Positions 28,303 to 39,648 are shown, numbered from the stretch's first letter. The stretch is 64,000 bases of DNA from Chrysemys picta bellii (GCF_011386835.1 NC_088800.1:19440572-19504571); one strand, 5' to 3'. Notes: generated from the letters alone by a model not told the origin. Translations and numbers: made by a program.

Positions 28303-29793
28303 TGTGATGGGTTGGGTCACAGAAACCCCCTTGGGAACTGCCAACTGATGTGCCAAGACTACTTCTGCCCCTGCTTTCCTGCCCTGGCAGATTAGGACTC
28401 CAGCACCCTGTCTTGTTGAGCCAGACACACCAGTCTGCTCCAACACAGACCCAGGATCTGAACCACATGCCCCAAAGCTGCAGACTTAACTGAAAGCAAC
28501 TTACAGAAGTGTTCCTGTCTTTAACACTCAGATGCCCAATTCCCAATGGGGTCTAAACCCAAATAAATCTGTTTTACCCTGTATAAAGCTTATACAGGGT
28601 AAATTAATAAATTGTTTGCCCTCTATAACACTGATAGAGAGATATGCACAGCTGTCGTCCCCGCCCCCCAGGTATTAATACATACTCTGGGTTAATTAAT
28701 AAGTAAAAAGTGATTTTATTAAATACAGAAAGTAGGATCTAAGTCAGGGGTTGGCAACCTTTCAGAAGTGCTGTGCCGAGTCTTCATTTATTCACTCTAA
28801 TTTAAGGTTTCGTGTGCCAGTAATACATTTTAACGTTTTTAGAAGGTCTCTTTCTATAAGTCTATAATATATAACTAAGCTATTGTTGTATGCAAAGTAA
28901 ATAAGGTTTTTAAAATGTTTAAGAAGCTTCATTTAAAATGAAATTAAAATGCAGAGCCCCCCGGACCGGTGACCAGGACCTGGGCAGTGTGAGCCACTGA
29001 AAATCAGCTCGCGTGCCGCCTTTGGCACACGTGCCATAGGTTGCCTACCCCTGAGCCAAGTGGTTCCAAGTAGTAACAGACAGAACAAAGTGAATTACGA
29101 AGTGAAATAAAATAAAACGCAAATCTAAGCCTAATACAGTAATGCAACTGAGTACAGATAAAATCTCACCTTCAGAGATGTTTCAATAAGTCTCTTTCAC
29201 AGACTGGACACTTTCCTAATCTGAGCACAGTCCTTTCCCCTGGTACAGCCATTGTTCCAGCTCAGGTGGTCACTAGGGGATTCCTCATGATGGCTCCTCC
29301 TTTGTTCTGTTCCACCCACTTATATATCTTTTGCATAAAGTGGGAATCCTTTGTCCCTCTCTGGGTTCCCCCCCTCATTCTCAATGGAAAAGCACCAGGT
29401 TAAAGATGGATTCCAGTTCAGGTGACATGATCACATGTCACTGTAAGACTTCATTACCCACTTGCCAGCACACACACATACAGGGAGACTTACAAATAAA
29501 ACAGAGCCATCTGCAGACAATTGTCCTAGTTAATGGGAGTCATCAAGATTCCAAACCACCATTAATGGCCTACACTTTGCATAATTACAATAGGCCCTCA
29601 GATTTATTTTTCATATTTCTAGTTTCAGATACAAGAGTGATACATTTATACAAATGGGATGACCACACCCAGTAGATTATAAGCTTTGTAATGATACCTT
29701 ACAAGAGACCTTTTGCATGAAGCATATTTCAGTTACATTATATTTAAACTCATTAGCATATTTTCATAAAATCATATAGAGTGCAATGTTACA
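28303..29793 (-). mobile_element. Endogenous retrovirus solo LTR, minus orientation
   Basis: Starts TGTGATGGGTTGGGTCACAG and ends GAGTGCAATGTTACA on the plus strand (TG...CA), with a 5-bp duplication GGCTC (28298-28302) / GGTTC (29794-29798), one mismatch. Read on the minus strand it has a TATA-like GATATATAAGTGGGTGG and an AATAAA followed by ATCACTTTTTAC, which set its orientation. About 1.18 kb once the nested hAT element (28745-29053) is removed. A plus-strand U3-side relative is at 37731-38165. No viral genes are attached. Confidence 0.8.
28745..29053. repeat. hAT-type MITE nested in the LTR
   Basis: Starts CAGGGGTTGGCAACCTTTCA and ends CCATAGGTTGCCTACCCCTG, inverted termini related to the palindromic elements at 10959 and 18631. 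Flanks ATCTAAGT and AGCCAAGT agree at 6 of 8 bases, consistent with an aged 8-bp hAT duplication. It disrupts the LTR near its AATAAA. Confidence 0.75.
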
Positions 29794-29854
29794 GGTTCCT
29801 ATTACCCCCCCCCATCCGATCCCGATTTTTCACATTTGCTGTCTGGTCACCCTA

Positions 29855-30515
29855 CTTTCAGTAGACACCTTACATGACACTCTAGTGAAGTAGGATGCAA
29901 ATACCAGACTCAGGGTATCCCTGAAATCCCTATGCACCCCCGTGCCCTCTGCCAGCTGGCATCAAGAAGTTCTTGGGTCACAATAACATTTTGTATATAA
30001 GAAAAGCCATAGAAAATAATGCTAAAAAAACTTGTTTAATTTGCAAACCAAAACTGTCACGAGCATGAACAGACACACAGGGCCTGACTATCCTTTACAC
30101 AACTCTGGCACTGTGACGGGTGCCATACGTTGGATCTGAATTATATTTATACCCACTGTAAGATCTCGTTACACTGCCATGGTAATGTAAAGAAACCTTA
30201 TTGTAAATGAGAATCAGCCCCAGAATCTCTCAATCCAAAAGACCAGTATACCTACAAAGAACGACTGGATATCCCAATGATTACTTCTAGTGCTATCACA
30301 GGAAGATTTGTACAGCATTAGCCACCACAACGTTGCATGCAAAATCCTTCCACCACCACAGTGAGTGGAAACACATCTGTTCAGCATGAAGCCAGTCGCT
30401 TGCCAAACTCCATGTCAGTTAGACAAGTTTAGAGCCTCCGGAGTCTGCATCCCTATTTTCTGGGGTGATGCTGGGAGGTTACTAGCCTAGTACATAGCTA
30501 AAATTCTATTATGGT
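29855..30515. other. Intergenic, nothing firm
   Basis: A run at about 30078-30230 (CAGGGCCTGACTATCCTTTA, GAATCAGCCCCAGAATCTC) resembles an old palindromic amniote repeat also seen at 36645-36765. Otherwise nothing recognised. Confidence 0.4.
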
Positions 30516-30517
30516 AT

Positions 30518-31237
30518 TGTACGGGGAGACTTTGGCAAACCAGTAAAGTGCCTAAAACCACTATGGCTTATTGTTAAAAAGCAACTTAGTCAGCAAGCTG
30601 TAAATTGGCCAGTCAGCAAACTCAGCTTGACCAAGGCAGGAGGGGAGGGGGTTTTGGGGTGCCACAGAAGGGGCAGCTTGACCCCACGTCCTTCCTGATA
30701 AGAATTGTGTTGAAGTTGCTGATACATGCATTTTAAAAGAGCAGGAATGTCTATTGGGATCTCAGAGCTGCAGACTCTGGAAAAACCCACGCCTGGTTAA
30801 TCAATAATCAGAAGGAACCTCTTGCTTGAAACTGCTTACTTGACAAGTTTTCTTTAAGGGACATGTCATTGTATTACTAATGTATAAATAAGGGGGGGAA
30901 AGCGTGAGCTAGGTGGGACTCGTTTTGGGACTGGTCTCTCCCTCTGGATGCATCTCGTGTTCCCCAGCGGCAGACGGGCTGCCACTGTGCCACTCGAAAG
31001 CCACACTCAGCTTTGGTAATTATCAAGGGTTGGGGGTGTTTTACTAACTTGTTGCAGACGTGTGTAAGTGCTTGAGACTAGTAAAGTTTAGCTTTAAGTG
31101 AAAGCACTCGTGTGTTGTCCTGTTTGTGCCAGCCATCTATCGGTCGGACGGCCATGTCTCCCCTGATTTATTTCCGACACCTCCTCGCACAGAGTAAAGT
31201 TACCAAGAGCTCTGGGTTGAAAGAACCCCGGGTAACA
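30518..31237 (+). mobile_element. Solo LTR (720 bp)
   Basis: Begins TGTACGGGGAGACTTTGGCA and ends ACCCCGGGTAACA, flanked by GTAT at 30514-30517 and 31238-31241. TATAAATAAGGGGG near 30882 looks like the core promoter, and AGTAAAGTTTAGCTTTAAGT lies downstream. A 4-bp duplication is typical of gamma-type (class I) endogenous retroviruses. No internal region remains. Confidence 0.65.
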
Positions 31238-32071
31238 GTATTACATATATCTATATCCTTGTACAATGGACATGCCAGAAGATTTATTACTGCATGAATC
31301 TTGCTGCTTTCCTTCTTGGGAGTACGATACAAAACCATGGGGAGGTTATTCCATCTGTTGGGCTGGAGTAACCTTTGTCTGACACCACCAACCAACCTAT
31401 ACGCTTGTCCAACATCCTGCCAGCTAATGAATAAAGTGGGACATGACATTAGCAAGATCTTGTCATATTTTTGTGACATTAGGTAAGAGTGGCCATTCCT
31501 ATCACTGAAAGTCTGCTTCACCTATCTTTTAGTGCCAGCTTTAGGGCAAAATTTGCTCAGATCTGCATTGTGGGTGCCTTATTCACACAGTATTTATCTC
31601 TATTACATATCCTGCACTTACTCCTTATGCAGAAGTTCCACATGTGAAGCTAGTGCAAATGCAAAAAATGCTCTCCCGTGCAGATTGGAGAAAGGCGTGT
31701 CCTTAAAGCACAACTTCCTCTTTAACAAATACATTTTACTTCAAATGCAGAAGGAATAGATGTAAACCTTCATTCAACAGGGCATAAACCAACCTCTAAC
31801 TGCCTAGCATTGGGGAAAAAACTTCGCCTATGGGCTGGTTATTCCAAACTGTTCATTCCTTCCTCTGAGCATAAATACTGCTCTAGTTGGGGCCCACTGT
31901 GTGATCCAGGAACTCCCATGTTCCTGTGGAGAAGAATGAGAACACTGATGTCTCTCTCCTATGAAACTCATGATTTATTCCAGGGTCTTTCCTATCCTAA
32001 GAAAGAAATGGAGAGAAATCTATCATTTTCACCAAAGTGATGGTGGTTTCACTGCCAAGTCTAAAGAAAGC

Positions 32072-32232
32072 ATACAGTGTTGTAGCCCTGTTGGTCCCAG
32101 GATATTAGAGAAACAAGGTGGGTAAGGTAGTATCTTTTATTGGACCAGAGCTCTGTGTAAGCTCGAAAGATTGTCTCTCACCAACACAAGTTGTCCCAAT
32201 AAAAGATATTACCTCACCCACCTTGTCTCTCT
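32072..32232 (-). mobile_element. Possible Penelope-like 3' end
   Basis: GTGTTGTAGCCCTGTTGGTC at the left is the complement of the ACCAACA.GGCTACAAC ending seen in a reptile/bird Penelope-like group. Inside, GGTAGTATCTTTTATTGG and CCAATAAAAGATATTACC are complementary, making a short palindrome like the inverted ends of the copy at 51612. Confidence 0.45.
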
Positions 32233-32650
32233 GTCTAAAGAAAAGTATTTAACAAAGTTATACGCCCCATCCACACCCTCATGTTATTGGGTTAGCAAAA
32301 TCAGTATTAAAAACTATGGGCCCGAATCTCCTCTCGCAGTTTTACTTCAGTATAGTTCCACTCACGCAAAGTCACTCCTGATTTACAGTAGCATGACTGA
32401 GAAATTAACCAGGCTGGTATCCTAACATGAAAGACAATCTAATGTAGACTGGGCCTTTTGCTCAGTCATCAGGCTGTCTTCTCTTGTTTGTAACAACTCT
32501 TTTATTGAAAGAGCTTCTTGGCGGTTAAATTATCTTTTAAACAGTTCTGCAAGTGGTACTGGATGGATTAGAGGGTTGGTCATAGAATACAGAACCTTTA
32601 ATATCTGGGTCACCAGTTCAAAGCCAGTCGGTAGTAACCAAAGGTTGCTA

Positions 32651-33642
32651 TTAGGGCTGTCAAGTGATTAAAAAAATTAATCAACAATAGAATACCATTT
32701 ATTTTAAATATTTTTTGAGGTTTACTACATTTTCCAATATATTAATTTCAATTACAACACAGAATACAAAGTGTACAGTGCTCACTTTATATTTATGTTT
32801 TATTTCAAATATTTGCACAGTAAAAAACAAAAAATGTATTTTTCAATTCACCTCACACAAGTACTGTAGTGCAATCTCTTTATCATGAAAGTTGAACTTA
32901 GAAATGTAGAATTATGTACAAAAAAACCTGCATTGAAAATAAAATAATGTAAAACTTTAGAGCCTACAAGTCCACTCAGTCCTACTTCTTGGTCAGCCAA
33001 TCACTCAGACAAACAAGGTTGGTTACAATTTGCAAGAGATAATGCTGCCTGCTTCTTGTTTACAATGTCATCTGAAAGTGAGACCAGGTGTTCGCATGGC
33101 ACTGTTATAGCTGGCATTGCAAGATATTTATGTGCCAGATGCGCTAAAGATTCATATGTCCCTTCATGCTTCAACCACCGTTCCAGAGGACATGCTTCCA
33201 TGCTGATAATGGGTTCTGCTTGATAACGATTCAAAGCAGTGCGGACTGACGCATGTTCATTCTCATCATCTGAGTCACATGCAACCAGCAGAAGGTTGAT
33301 TTTCTTTTTTGGTGGTTTGGGTTCTGTAGTTTCCGCATCAGAGTGTTGCTCTTTTAAGACTTCTAAAAGCATGTTCCACACCTCGTCCCTCTCAGATTTT
33401 GGAAGGCACTTCAGATTCTTAAACCTTGGGTCGAGTGCTGTAGCTATTTTTAGAAATCTCACATTGGTATCTTCTTTGAGTTTTGTCAAATCTGCTGTGA
33501 AAGTATTCTTAAAACGAACATGTGCTGGGTCATCATCCGAGACTGCTGTAACATGAACTATATGCAGAATGTGGGTAAAACAGAGCAGGAGACATACAAT
33601 TCTCCCCCAAGGAGTACAATCACAAATTTAATTGACGCATTA
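32651..33642 (-). pseudogene. hAT transposase fragment with element end
   Basis: The element end TAGGGCTGTCAAGTGATT lies at 32651. On the minus strand 33489-33001 encodes an open frame of 162 residues including ATALDPRFKNLKCLPKSERD, an acidic stretch DSDDENEHAS, then LERWLKHEGTYESLAHLAHK YLAMPAITVPCEH and SDDIVNKKQAALS. The last part is the C-terminal hAT dimerisation domain (YLA.PA..VPCE...S...DIVNKK), as in Ac/ZBED-type transposases. Coding similarity continues upstream to about 33642 without a start. The N-terminal zinc finger and catalytic regions are missing, so it is a relic, not a host ZBED gene. Confidence 0.75.
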
Positions 33643-34175
33643 TTTTTTTAATGAGTCCTCTGGAATGGTGGCCGAAGCATGGAAGGGGAATACGAATGTT
33701 TAGCATATCTGGCATGCAATACCTTGCAACGCCGGCTACAAAAGTGTCATGTGAACACCTGTTCTCACTTTCTGGTGACATTGTAAATAAGGGCTTGTCT
33801 ACACTGGCAATTAACAGCGCTGCAACTTTCTCGCTCGGGGGTGTGTGAAAAAACACCTCCCCGAGTGCAGCAAGTTGCAGCGCTGTAAAGCGCCAGTGTA
33901 AACAGTGCCCCAGCACTGTGAGCCATGCCCCTTGTTGAGGTAGTTTTTTTAGAGTGCTGGGAGAGCACTCAACATGCACACAAGGCATGTTAAAGTGCTG
34001 CTGCAGCAGTGCTTTAGCATTGCCAATGTAGACTAGCCCTAAGAAGCAGGCAGCAGTATCTCCCATCAATGTAAACAAACTTGTTTGTCTTAGTGATTGG
34101 CAGAATAAGAAGTAGGACTGAGTGGACTTGTAGGCACTAAAGTTTTACACTGTTTTGATTTGAGTGCAGTTATGC
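33643..34175 (+). pseudogene. Second hAT transposase fragment, inverted
   Basis: On the plus strand, WWPKHGRGIRMFSISGMQYL then ATPATKVSCEHLFSLSGDIV is the same dimerisation domain as at 33130-33050 but in the opposite direction. After an intervening MITE (33791-34039) the copy resumes with GAAGCAGGCAGCAGTATCTC and ends with the non-coding text GTAGGACTGAGTGGACTTGT also found near 32970. The two fragments therefore form an inverted pair with their 3' ends outward. Confidence 0.75.
33791..34039. repeat. Harbinger-like MITE in hAT fragment
   Basis: A 249-bp element starting GGGCTTGTCTACACTGGCAA and ending CCAATGTAGACTAGCCC, with exact TAA duplications at 33788-33790 and 34040-34042. Removing it and one TAA restores the hAT text, which proves a later insertion. 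Internal GCAGCGCTGTAAAGCGCCAG and its partner ACAGCGCTGCAACTT form a stem. Confidence 0.8.
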
Positions 34176-34446
34176 AATGATAGCAGTGAACCAGAGTCTG
34201 CATCATTCACCTCACACATGCTTCTAATTGGCATTTATGCTGAATGTCTCAGCATCAAGGACAAGAACTGATTGGGCACAGAGACAGAAATAACCTCTCA
34301 TCCTCAGAACACAATGAGGCATACTGGCAGAAGCTTGTGTGCAGGCTGCATTGCTGCTGTCTATGCTGTACCTCTCCTGGAAATAAAGGGCTTCGCCAGG
34401 CATGGCTGTGTCCTGGTAACTTTCATGAGTATGATGTTCTATCAGA

Positions 34447-35752
34447 ATTCTTTGAAGGGGTCAACAAATGTGGACAAGGGTAATCCAGTGGATATAGTGT
34501 ACTTAGACTTTCAGAAAGCCTTTGACAAGGTCCCTCACCAAAGGTTATTAAGCAAAGTAAGCAGTTAAGGGATAAGAGAGAAGGTCCTCTCATGGATCAG
34601 TAACTGATTAAAAGCTAGGAAACAAAGGGTAGGAATAAATAGTCAATTTTCACAATGGAAAGAGGTAAATAGCAGGAACCCACAAGGATCTGTACTGGGA
34701 CCAGTTCTGTTCAACATAGTCATAAATAATCTGGAAAAAGGGGTAAACCGTGAGATGGCAAAATTTGCATATGATTCAAAATTACTCAAGATAGTTAAGT
34801 CCAAAGCAGACTGCAAAGAGTTACAAAGGGATCTCACAAAACAGGGTGACTGAGCAAAAAAATGGTAGATGAAATTCAATGTTGATAAATGCACAGTAAT
34901 GCACATTGGAAAACATAATCCCAACTATAAATACAAAATGATGGGGTCTAAATTAGCTGTTACCACTCAAGACAGATCTTGGATAGTTTGGATTGTGGAT
35001 AATTCTCTGAAAACATCTGCTCAATGTGCAGCAGCAGTCAAAAAAGCTAACAGAATGTTAAGAGCCATTAGGAAAGGGATAGATAACAAGACAGAAAATA
35101 TCATAATGCCTCTAAATCCATGCATGCAGATCTCATTGCCCCATCTCAGAAAAGATATATTGGAATTGGAAAAGGGACAGCGAAGGGCAACAAAAGGATT
35201 AGGAGTATGGAACAGCTTCCCTATGAGGAGAGGGACTGGGACTTTTCAGCTTGGAAAAGAGATGACTAAGGGGGTATATGATAGAGGTCTATAAAATCTT
35301 GACTGGTGTGGAGAAAGAAATGTATTCCTTCACATAACATGAGAATGAGGGGTTGCCCAATTAAATTAATAAGCAGCAAGTTTTAAACAAACAAAAAGGA
35401 AGTATTTCTTCAGACAACATACAGCCAACCTGTAGAACTCTTTGCCAGGGGACGTTGTGAAGGCCAAAACCATAACAGGGTTTAAAAAAGAACCAGATAA
35501 GTTTATGGAGGATAGGTCCACCAATGGCTATTAGTCAGGATAGGCAGGGATGCAACACCGTGTTCCAAGTGTCCCTAGCCTGTTTGCCAGAAGCTGGGTG
35601 TGGATGACAGGGGATGGATCACTTGATGATTGCCTGATCTGTTTATTCCCTCTGAAGCATTGGCCAATACTGGAAGACAGGATACTGGGCTAGATGGACC
35701 ATTGGTCTAACCCAGTATGGCTGTTCTGGTGTTCTTATGTTCTGATGTTCTT
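34447..35752 (+). mobile_element. CR1 LINE, ORF2 3' part and tail
   Basis: Encodes a degraded reverse transcriptase C-terminal half: DIVYLDFQKAFDKVPHQRLL is the conserved RT segment preceding the thumb, then PQGSVLGPVLFN-like text, MKFNVDKCTVMHIGKHNPNY, and downstream the region reading HLRKDILELEKGQRRATKGL. Frameshifts and stops break it repeatedly. The 3' end TGGGCTAGATGGACCATTGG with CTTATGTTCTGATGTTCTT is the CR1 tail. 5'-truncated. A Penelope-like element is inserted in the tail at 35753. Confidence 0.85.
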
Positions 35753-36273
35753 GTGCCAGCAATGCCCCTCTGCCATGTACATTGGCCAAACTGGACAGTC
35801 TCTACGTAAAAGGATAAATGGACACAAATCAGACATCAGGGATGGTAACATACAAAAGCCAGTAGGAGAACACTTCAGTCTTCCTGGACACTCAATAGAT
35901 TTAAAACACTTCATCAAAAAACTTCAAAAACAGACTTCAAAGAGAAACTGCTGAGCTACAATTCATTTGCAAACTTAACACCATCAATTTGGGCTTGAAT
36001 AGGCACCTCCTCATCAATTATTGGAAGTGGACTACACCCACCCTGACTAAATTGGCCTTCAACATTGGTTCTCCACTTGTAAGATAACTCCCTTCTCTTC
36101 ATGTGCCTATATATATTTATGCCCATATCTGTGTTTTCACTCCATGGATTTGAAGAAGTGTGTTTTTTACCCATGAAAGCTTATGCCCTAATAACTCTGT
36201 TACTCTTTAAGGTGCCACCGGACTCCTCATTGTTTTTGTGGATACAGATTAACATGGCTACCCCTCTGATACT
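35753..36273 (+). mobile_element. Penelope-like element, 5'-truncated
   Basis: Encodes the GIY-YIG endonuclease region: CQQCPSAMYIGQTGQSLRKR then INGHKSDIRDGN and GEHFSLPGHSID, followed by a frameshift. The 3' non-coding end has TGAAGAAGTGTG, AAAGCTTATGCCCT, AAGGTGCCACCGGACTC and TAACATGGCTACCCC. An exact 10-bp duplication TGATGTTCTT (35743-35752 and 36274-36283) flanks it, placing the insertion within the CR1 tail. Inactive. Confidence 0.85.
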
Positions 36274-36644
36274 TGATGTTCTTATGACATTCATACCCAA
36301 ATACTTAAAGAACCTATTACATAAATGAAGATGGATTGATGACCTGTGAGACATGCCATAGATCTTGTTTTAAAAGAGATTAATTTACCTTGGTTTGCAA
36401 TCAATTCTGGGAAGTTATTTCCTGCAGATGTTTTATGCCTGAGTCAGTTAATCATTGTTTATTTTCACAACAGATTACCTGAAACCTCTTCTGGGTGTGT
36501 CTCACCTCCTGCTTGGCAGTGGTTAACACCTACTTTGTTATGTCTTTATGTTTGTTCAGCTTGCTATAAAAGCTTCTCAGAAATAGGTGATCTTTCTTTA
36601 TGCTAGTCTGTTCTGTTCTTCCCTTTAAGAGTATATCATCCTGG

Positions 36645-36765
36645 GCCTGATTCTCATGGGCATTAAGGCTCCTTCACACCACTCTGGCATTGTAAATGAA
36701 GACACCCACTTTAAGGCCCCTACACACTGCCAGAATGGTGTAAATGAGAATTGGGCCCCTGGATC
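36645..36765. repeat. Old palindromic interspersed repeat
   Basis: CCTGATTCTCATGGGCATTA at the left and TGTAAATGAGAATTGGGCCC at the right are imperfect reverse complements, with ACACCACTCTGGCATTGTAA and TACACACTGCCAGAATGGTG between. It looks like an old amniote palindromic MITE. Confidence 0.5.
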
Positions 36766-36884
36766 TAAATCCCGATTCTTCCTCCTGCAAAGCTTTTCTA
36801 GAATCCCACCTTTGCAGTCTGGAGGACTAAAATGCTTGTCTGGATCCTTGTCAGCACCATCTTGATGACTGCACCCTCCTCCAC

Positions 36885-37200
36885 CCATCCCCCCTCCACC
36901 TAGACAAAGTGGAGCTACCAAGATCATCCTGCACCCTATGGTCCTGCTACTGGCTCCTCATTCTTCACCGCATCAAGTTCAGGCTTCTTGTTTCACCTTC
37001 ACGGCTGAAGGCCCTGCATAACTTGTCCCCTCTCTGCTTATCTGACCTCTCTTGTATCACACCCCGATCTCCTCTTCACCATAGATGCCAGCCTGGAGAC
37101 CTGTTTGTCTGCTCCTTCTGCTGCTGCTCCTGCACTTTCTCTTGTGCTGCGTAGAAAACTCCCTTTCTGAGCTGGTCTGGAGACCGCTTCACCCTCCCCA
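36885..37200 (+). mobile_element. L2-like LINE ORF2 C-terminal fragment
   Basis: The frame from about 36909 reads WSCYWLLILHRIKFRLLVSP then SRLKALHNLSPLCLSDLSCI, which follows the L2/Rex-type LINE motif LHWLPV..RI.FK...L..KALH.LAP.YLSDL. Short, with no upstream RT visible. Confidence 0.6.
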
Positions 37201-37730
37201 TTCAACCTCCTGACCCCCAACTCGCTTCCTCTATGAGATCTACAAGAAACTAATCATCTAGGGGAAGATGGTCAAAGGCACAAAGAGGACTGAGATACCC
37301 AACTCCCCTAGAAAGTCAAGAGCATATTGCAGCACTATAGACCTTTGAAAGTCTCCTTCCTGTTTACTGCTCTAAAGCAAATCCCCAGAAAGCAGTTTTC
37401 CCAGAGCACACAAAAGCCTTGTTGGAACCTTCCAACATTAGGAACCTTCGTTATTTTAAGTGTTTAAATGAGAGCTGAACTCACTGGTGGTGGGACAGTG
37501 TTTCTGCCCAGCCTGCTAAAAGCTGAAACTCACTAAGAGACTGACCTGCAGAGGTCACAGCAGAGAGGTGGCAACAGTAGATAACGGACAGTCAGCTGGC
37601 GGGAACAGCGAACAGTCAGCCTGCAGAAGCAGCAAACAGGCGGCCGGTGGGAGTGGAACGAGCGGCTGGCACGACAGCCAGAAGAGAGGGACCGGGGCTG
37701 GCAGAGCAAGCCAGGTGCCTTCTTCCCCGG

Positions 37731-38165
37731 TGTGACGTTGTGCAGTCTATATGGTTTTATAAAAATATAAGTGAATGTAATGTAACTGGGATATGCTTCA
37801 TGCAAAAGGTCTCTTGTAAGGTATCATTACAAAGCTCATAATCTACTGAGTGTGATCATCCCATTTGTATAAAGGTACCACTCTTGTATCTAAAACTAGA
37901 AATATAAAACATAACTCTGAGGGCCTATTGTAATTATGTAAAGTGTGGACCATTAAGGATGGTTTGGAATCTTGATGACTCCCATTGTCTGCAGATGGCT
38001 GTATTTACCTGTGAGTCTTCCTGTATATGTGTGTGCTGGCAAGTGAGTAATGAAGTCTTGCAGTGACATGTGATCATGTCACCTGAACTGGAATCCATCT
38101 TTAACCTGGTGCTTTTCCAGTGTGGGGGGTGGAAACCCAGAGGGACAAAAGGTTCCCGCCTTACT
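37731..38165 (+). mobile_element. LTR fragment related to 28303-29793
   Basis: Starts TGTGACGTTGTGCAGTCTAT and continues ATGCAAAAGGTCTCTTGTAA, ATTGTAATTATGTAAAGTGT, TGACATGTGATCATGTCACC and ATCCATCTTTAACCTGGTGC, the reverse complement of 29793 back to about 29350. Similarity stops near 38165, so only the 5' (U3) portion is present. Confidence 0.75.
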
Positions 38166-38397
38166 GAGCCACTCAGTAATCTTACTAAAATTGCGTGCGC
38201 CCCCTACTGTCTTTTTACTCTCATTGCACCATGTCTGAATCTAGCTAGTACACTCCTCAGTATGGGACTCATAGACACTTATTTATATTGGGAGGGGTCT
38301 ATCACACTTCTGGGAGCTGCTAAAAATAATAAACAAACAAACAATGACCCTTTCTGCTTTGTTATGTATATAGCAATGAGCAATATAGCCTCTAGAA

Positions 38398-39221
38398 CAG
38401 TGGTTCTCAAACTTTTTTTTCCCCACGGACCACTTGAAAATTGCTGAGGGTCTCAGCTAGGGTGACTAGACAGCAAGTGTGAAAAATGGGGACAGCGGGT
38501 GGGGGTAATAGGCACTTATATAAGACAAAGACCCAAATATCAGGACTGTCCCTGTAAAATCAGGACATCTGGTCACCCTAGTCTCAGCGGACCACTTAAT
38601 GGTCTTTCCAATTGTTGTTTGTACCGTTAGCTATTGTAAAGAGCTTTGGATAAAAGCGCTATATAAAAAAACCCTTCATAATAATTAAAGTTGTTTTGTT
38701 CTACAAATAAAAGCACACAACTCATATTTTAATATCAGTAGTCTTACCTTTCTAATGTGATGGATGTGCCCTCTCTCACAGAGCTGAGGCTGGGAAGGAG
38801 TGGGGGGGTCTCTCCCTCTCTCCCCCACCACAGCAGCCACAGAGCTGAGGCTGGGAAGGAGGGCTGTCTCTCCCCGGCAGCCGCAGCCCTGGAGCTGGGG
38901 AAAGTTGCCTCTTTCTCTGGCCGCCGCAGCCCTGCACATCCCAAATTCCCCCCACCCCCTTTTTTCACTCCACTGCCCCCTCCCACCTACTCCCTCTTCC
39001 CCCCAAGGCCACCACCTCACCTTACATGTGCGTTTTCTCCAGGGTCCAGGCACCTAATTAGTGGAGCTATGTCTGCGGGACTCCACTAATTAGGTGGGTG
39101 GCCCTTCATTCTCTTGTGTGCGGCTGCCCAGGCACGCTCCTTAGAGGGAACAATCCGCAGACCACCTGAAGGGAGCTCACAGACCACTGGTGGTCTGCAG
39201 ACCACAGTTTGAGAACCTCTG
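38398..39221. repeat. hAT (Charlie-type) non-autonomous element
   Basis: Starts CAGTGGTTCTCAAACTTTTT and ends CCACAGTTTGAGAACCTCTG, the typical Charlie-type hAT ends. Flanks CTCTAGAA (38390-38397) and CTCTATAA (39222-39229) agree at 7 of 8 bases. A GC/CT-rich interior (38780-39030) and a perfect inverted pair (CCTAATTAGTGGAG with CTCCACTAATTAGG, 39050-39090) are included. A TA-MITE at 38460-38578 is nested in it. Confidence 0.8.
38460..38578 (+). repeat. 119-bp TA-flanked MITE (family copy 4)
   Basis: Starts GGGTGACTAGACAGCAAGTG and ends ACATCTGGTCACCC with TA at 38458-38459 and 38579-38580. Identical in length to copies at 4392 and 27933. Nested in the hAT element at 38398-39221. Confidence 0.8.
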
Positions 39222-39648
39222 CTCTATAAAGAGGGCCCCAGTTCAACAATCACTGCCAGTCTGGATCTCAGATTTACATCTCACCCTAGAGAGCACTTCT
39301 TTCCCGTTCTCTGGCCAGTTACTATATTTTTGCTTTTTCTCCATCCTGTTCTGTTCAGCACTCCAATGAGAGGGCAAGAGAACGCAGGCAGTTTGCTCTT
39401 TTGAAAACAGCTGGTGATAGCTGTATAAGATGAAGTTACTTAAGTGCTTACTGAAACAGCTACTATGTGGCTTCTAAGTAAGCTTAGGAAAATAGGCTAC
39501 TTGTGATTATAAAATGGCTTAAGGGCCAGATCCTGTTCCCATTGAAAAATCAGTGGACAACCACCCAGGGACAGAGCAAGTGCTGGCCCTATTCAAGCAA
39601 TATAATCAGTTCAAAACTATAGCAATTGGAGCACACTTTTTTTTTTTA

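Larger units (their letters stand above)
28236..29852 (-). repeat. TA-flanked MITE copy split by an LTR insertion
   Basis: The left part 28236-28302 (GGATGACCAGATGTCCCGAT to TTATATAGGCTC) and the right part 29794-29852 (GGTTCCTATTACCC to CTGTCTGGTCACCC) together make one reverse-oriented copy of the 119-bp family. TA is at 28234-28235 and 29853-29854. A 1491-bp LTR plus nested element separates the halves. Confidence 0.8.

Noticed and set aside
25481..31237. A complete provirus between the LTRs at 25481, 28303 and 30518.
   Set aside because: The three LTRs are unrelated in sequence, have their own target duplications, and no gag, pol or env frames lie between them.
33001..33489. A domesticated ZBED-like host gene on the minus strand.
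   Set aside because: Only the transposase C-terminus is present, attached to a recognisable element end and duplicated in inverted orientation. This is a transposon relic.
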